Below, piece by piece: positions 63,026-64,000 of a DNA stretch of 64,000 nt. The number at the start of each line of letters is the position of its first letter. Position 1 is the stretch's first letter. Source of the DNA: an uncultured Selenomonas sp. (GTDB lineage Bacteria; Bacillota; Negativicutes; Selenomonadales; Selenomonadaceae); contig CAMVGU010000011.1 of assembly GCA_947167105.1 (NCBI GenBank), positions 24,285 to 88,284 of the forward strand. The letters are read 5' to 3'. The notes beneath the pieces were generated by a model. That model was not told the origin of the DNA. It saw only the letters and a list, made by a program, of their open reading frames with translations, and did no database searches. The position numbers were made by a program, and so were the translations under genes.

Positions 63026-63952
63026 TCACCAGGGCTGGGGCGTATAGGGAGTGACAACGCCAAAGCTGTAGCCCTTGTCGCGCAGTATCCTGATGATCTC
63101 CGGCAGGGCCTTGACCGTCTCCTCCTTGCCGCCGCAGGAGTGCATAAGCACCAGCGCCATATTGTCCTTCAGCTCGACGTTGGTCTGGCTGTCCACATTG
63201 CCGATCAGTTGGGAAGCGTCCTGCCACTGGGGAGTCGCGTCCTGGCAGCTGACATTCCAGTCATGCTCCACATAGCCGCTTTCAGCCAGTGCCCTGTCGT
63301 ACTCCTTGGTAAAGACCCCCACCGTGCCCCCCGGCGCCCGGCAGATTACAGGACGCATGCCAATGATGCTGTAGATAACATTGTCAGCCTCCCGCAATTC
63401 CGCGATAAAGCTGTCCTTGGACATGTAGAGACGACCGTAGTCATGATCCATGCTGTGATTGCCCACGGCATGACCCTCTGCCACTATGCGCTTCAGTACC
63501 TCCGGGTTCTTCTCGCACATCGTCCCCACCACATAGAAAGTGGCCTTGATGCCCTCGGCCTTCAAGATATCCAGCACAGCCGGCGTATTTTTCCCATCAG
63601 GGCCGTCATCAAAGGTCAGGTAGGCAATCTTCTGGCCCACATGGGGCTCCACCTGGGGCAGGGCCATGGGCAGGTTCAACTGCTCACGCTGCCACAGGCA
63701 ATAGCGGTCAAAGACCGGCTTATCGATCTCTGCCATCCCCGGCAGATTGGAAAAGTCGCTCTTCAGCAGCACATACTTCTCCGGCGAAGTTTCCCCGGCC
63801 GCCATAGCCTCGGGCGTATCCGGCCCTGCAGCAACCTGCATCCCGGCCTGGCCATGATGCACCAGCCCGTAGGAGATGCCCACTGCCAGCAGGGCCACGG
63901 CAGCCAAGAAACTGCACATGCTTTGCCTCTTGCTCATCCTCCTGCGTCTCAT
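63026..63952 (-). CDS. Exported polysaccharide deacetylase (CE4)
   Basis: A 308-residue protein with an N-terminal signal-anchor (SFLAAVALLAVGISYGLV) and a NodB-type CE4 domain (about 108-300): TFDDGPD (catalytic base and metal Asp), HSMDHDY (metal His pair), RAPGG, and LVLMHSCG with the catalytic His. It probably N-deacetylates peptidoglycan or another GlcNAc polymer, which would fit the nearby nagA. ATG at 63952 has GGAGGG upstream; a second ATG five codons in is possible. It heads the CE4-esterase-nagA run. Confidence 0.9.
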   Translation of the reverse strand: MRRRRMSKRQSMCSFLAAVALLAVGISYGLVHHGQAGMQVAAGPDTPEAMAAGETSPEKYVLLKSDFSNLPGMAEIDKPVFDRYCLWQREQLNLPMALPQVEPHVGQKIAYLTFDDGPDGKNTPAVLDILKAEGIKATFYVVGTMCEKNPEVLKRIVAEGHAVGNHSMDHDYGRLYMSKDSFIAELREADNVIYSIIGMRPVICRAPGGTVGVFTKEYDRALAESGYVEHDWNVSCQDATPQWQDASQLIGNVDSQTNVELKDNMALVLMHSCGGKEETVKALPEIIRILRDKGYSFGVVTPYTPQPW

Positions 63953-64000
63953 ATCCCTTTTCCCTCCATGCCGCCCAAAAACCGCAGCCTTCTCACATCA

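Overview
The window reads as chromosome of a diderm Firmicute of the class Negativicutes, most likely a Selenomonas-type organism (Selenomonadaceae). This is an inference from content. It combines Firmicute-style features (gdpP-rplI, mraZ-led dcw cluster, Rrf2, YolD plus a Y-family polymerase, many TTG/GTG starts with strong Shine-Dalgarno sites) with outer-membrane machinery (an RND efflux pump with a lipoprotein adaptor). The second-codon choice in MurE (DNPR motif) predicts meso-diaminopimelate peptidoglycan. Coding DNA is GC-rich while promoters and intergenic repeats are AT-rich.

Layout, left to right. 0.3-3.9 kb: sucrose uptake and hydrolysis (scrA-scrB) with a promoter, an operator-like dyad and a cre-like site. 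4.0-11.7 kb: a secreted NlpC/P60 hydrolase, then a minus-strand operon DUF2232-gdpP-rplI-lonC-dnaB (c-di-AMP turnover, ribosome, protease, replication). 11.7-18.3 kb: purB-purA, an LCP cell-wall ligase, malic enzyme and a RelB-YoeB toxin-antitoxin pair. 18.3-23.6 kb: a DUF2325 protein and a marR-adaptor-RND efflux operon. 23.6-27.7 kb: a membrane EAL/degenerate-GGDEF sensor and an orphan ABC binding lipoprotein. 27.9-33.3 kb: tex, a 669-residue double CobT-like protein (possible single-chain ArsAB), an Rrf2 regulator and Hsp20. 33.3-38.0 kb: an accessory, decayed stretch with a TetR remnant, Y-family polymerase plus YolD, small ORFs, palindromic repeats and an Rpn-type nuclease remnant. 38.0-45.4 kb: YjfB-like protein, hemW, lepA, rpsT, an AMIN/amidase, an amino-acid ABC permease and ATPase, and a DUF2939 protein.

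45.7-60.3 kb is a division and cell-wall (dcw) cluster, all on the minus strand: mraZ-rsmH-ftsL, murE-murF-mraY, murD-murG-murC-ddl, ftsQ-DUF881-sbp-ftsZ. It is broken by terminators and internal promoters into separate units, and it lacks ftsI/PBP, ftsW, murB and ftsA at their usual places. 60.3-64.0 kb carries nagA, a tannase-like protein that has lost its nucleophile serine, and a secreted polysaccharide deacetylase.

The most unusual signals are in non-coding DNA. Four promoters (LCP gene, tex, murE, murD) share a composite element: an inverted repeat with changing but mutually complementary arms, directly followed by a nearly invariant 20-bp box ending in the -10 hexamer. Two of the flanking regions also belong to a MITE-like repeat family with terminal inverted repeats. 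A separate palindromic element with compensatory arm changes occurs twice in tandem in an intergenic region and once inserted in frame in the Y-family polymerase gene.
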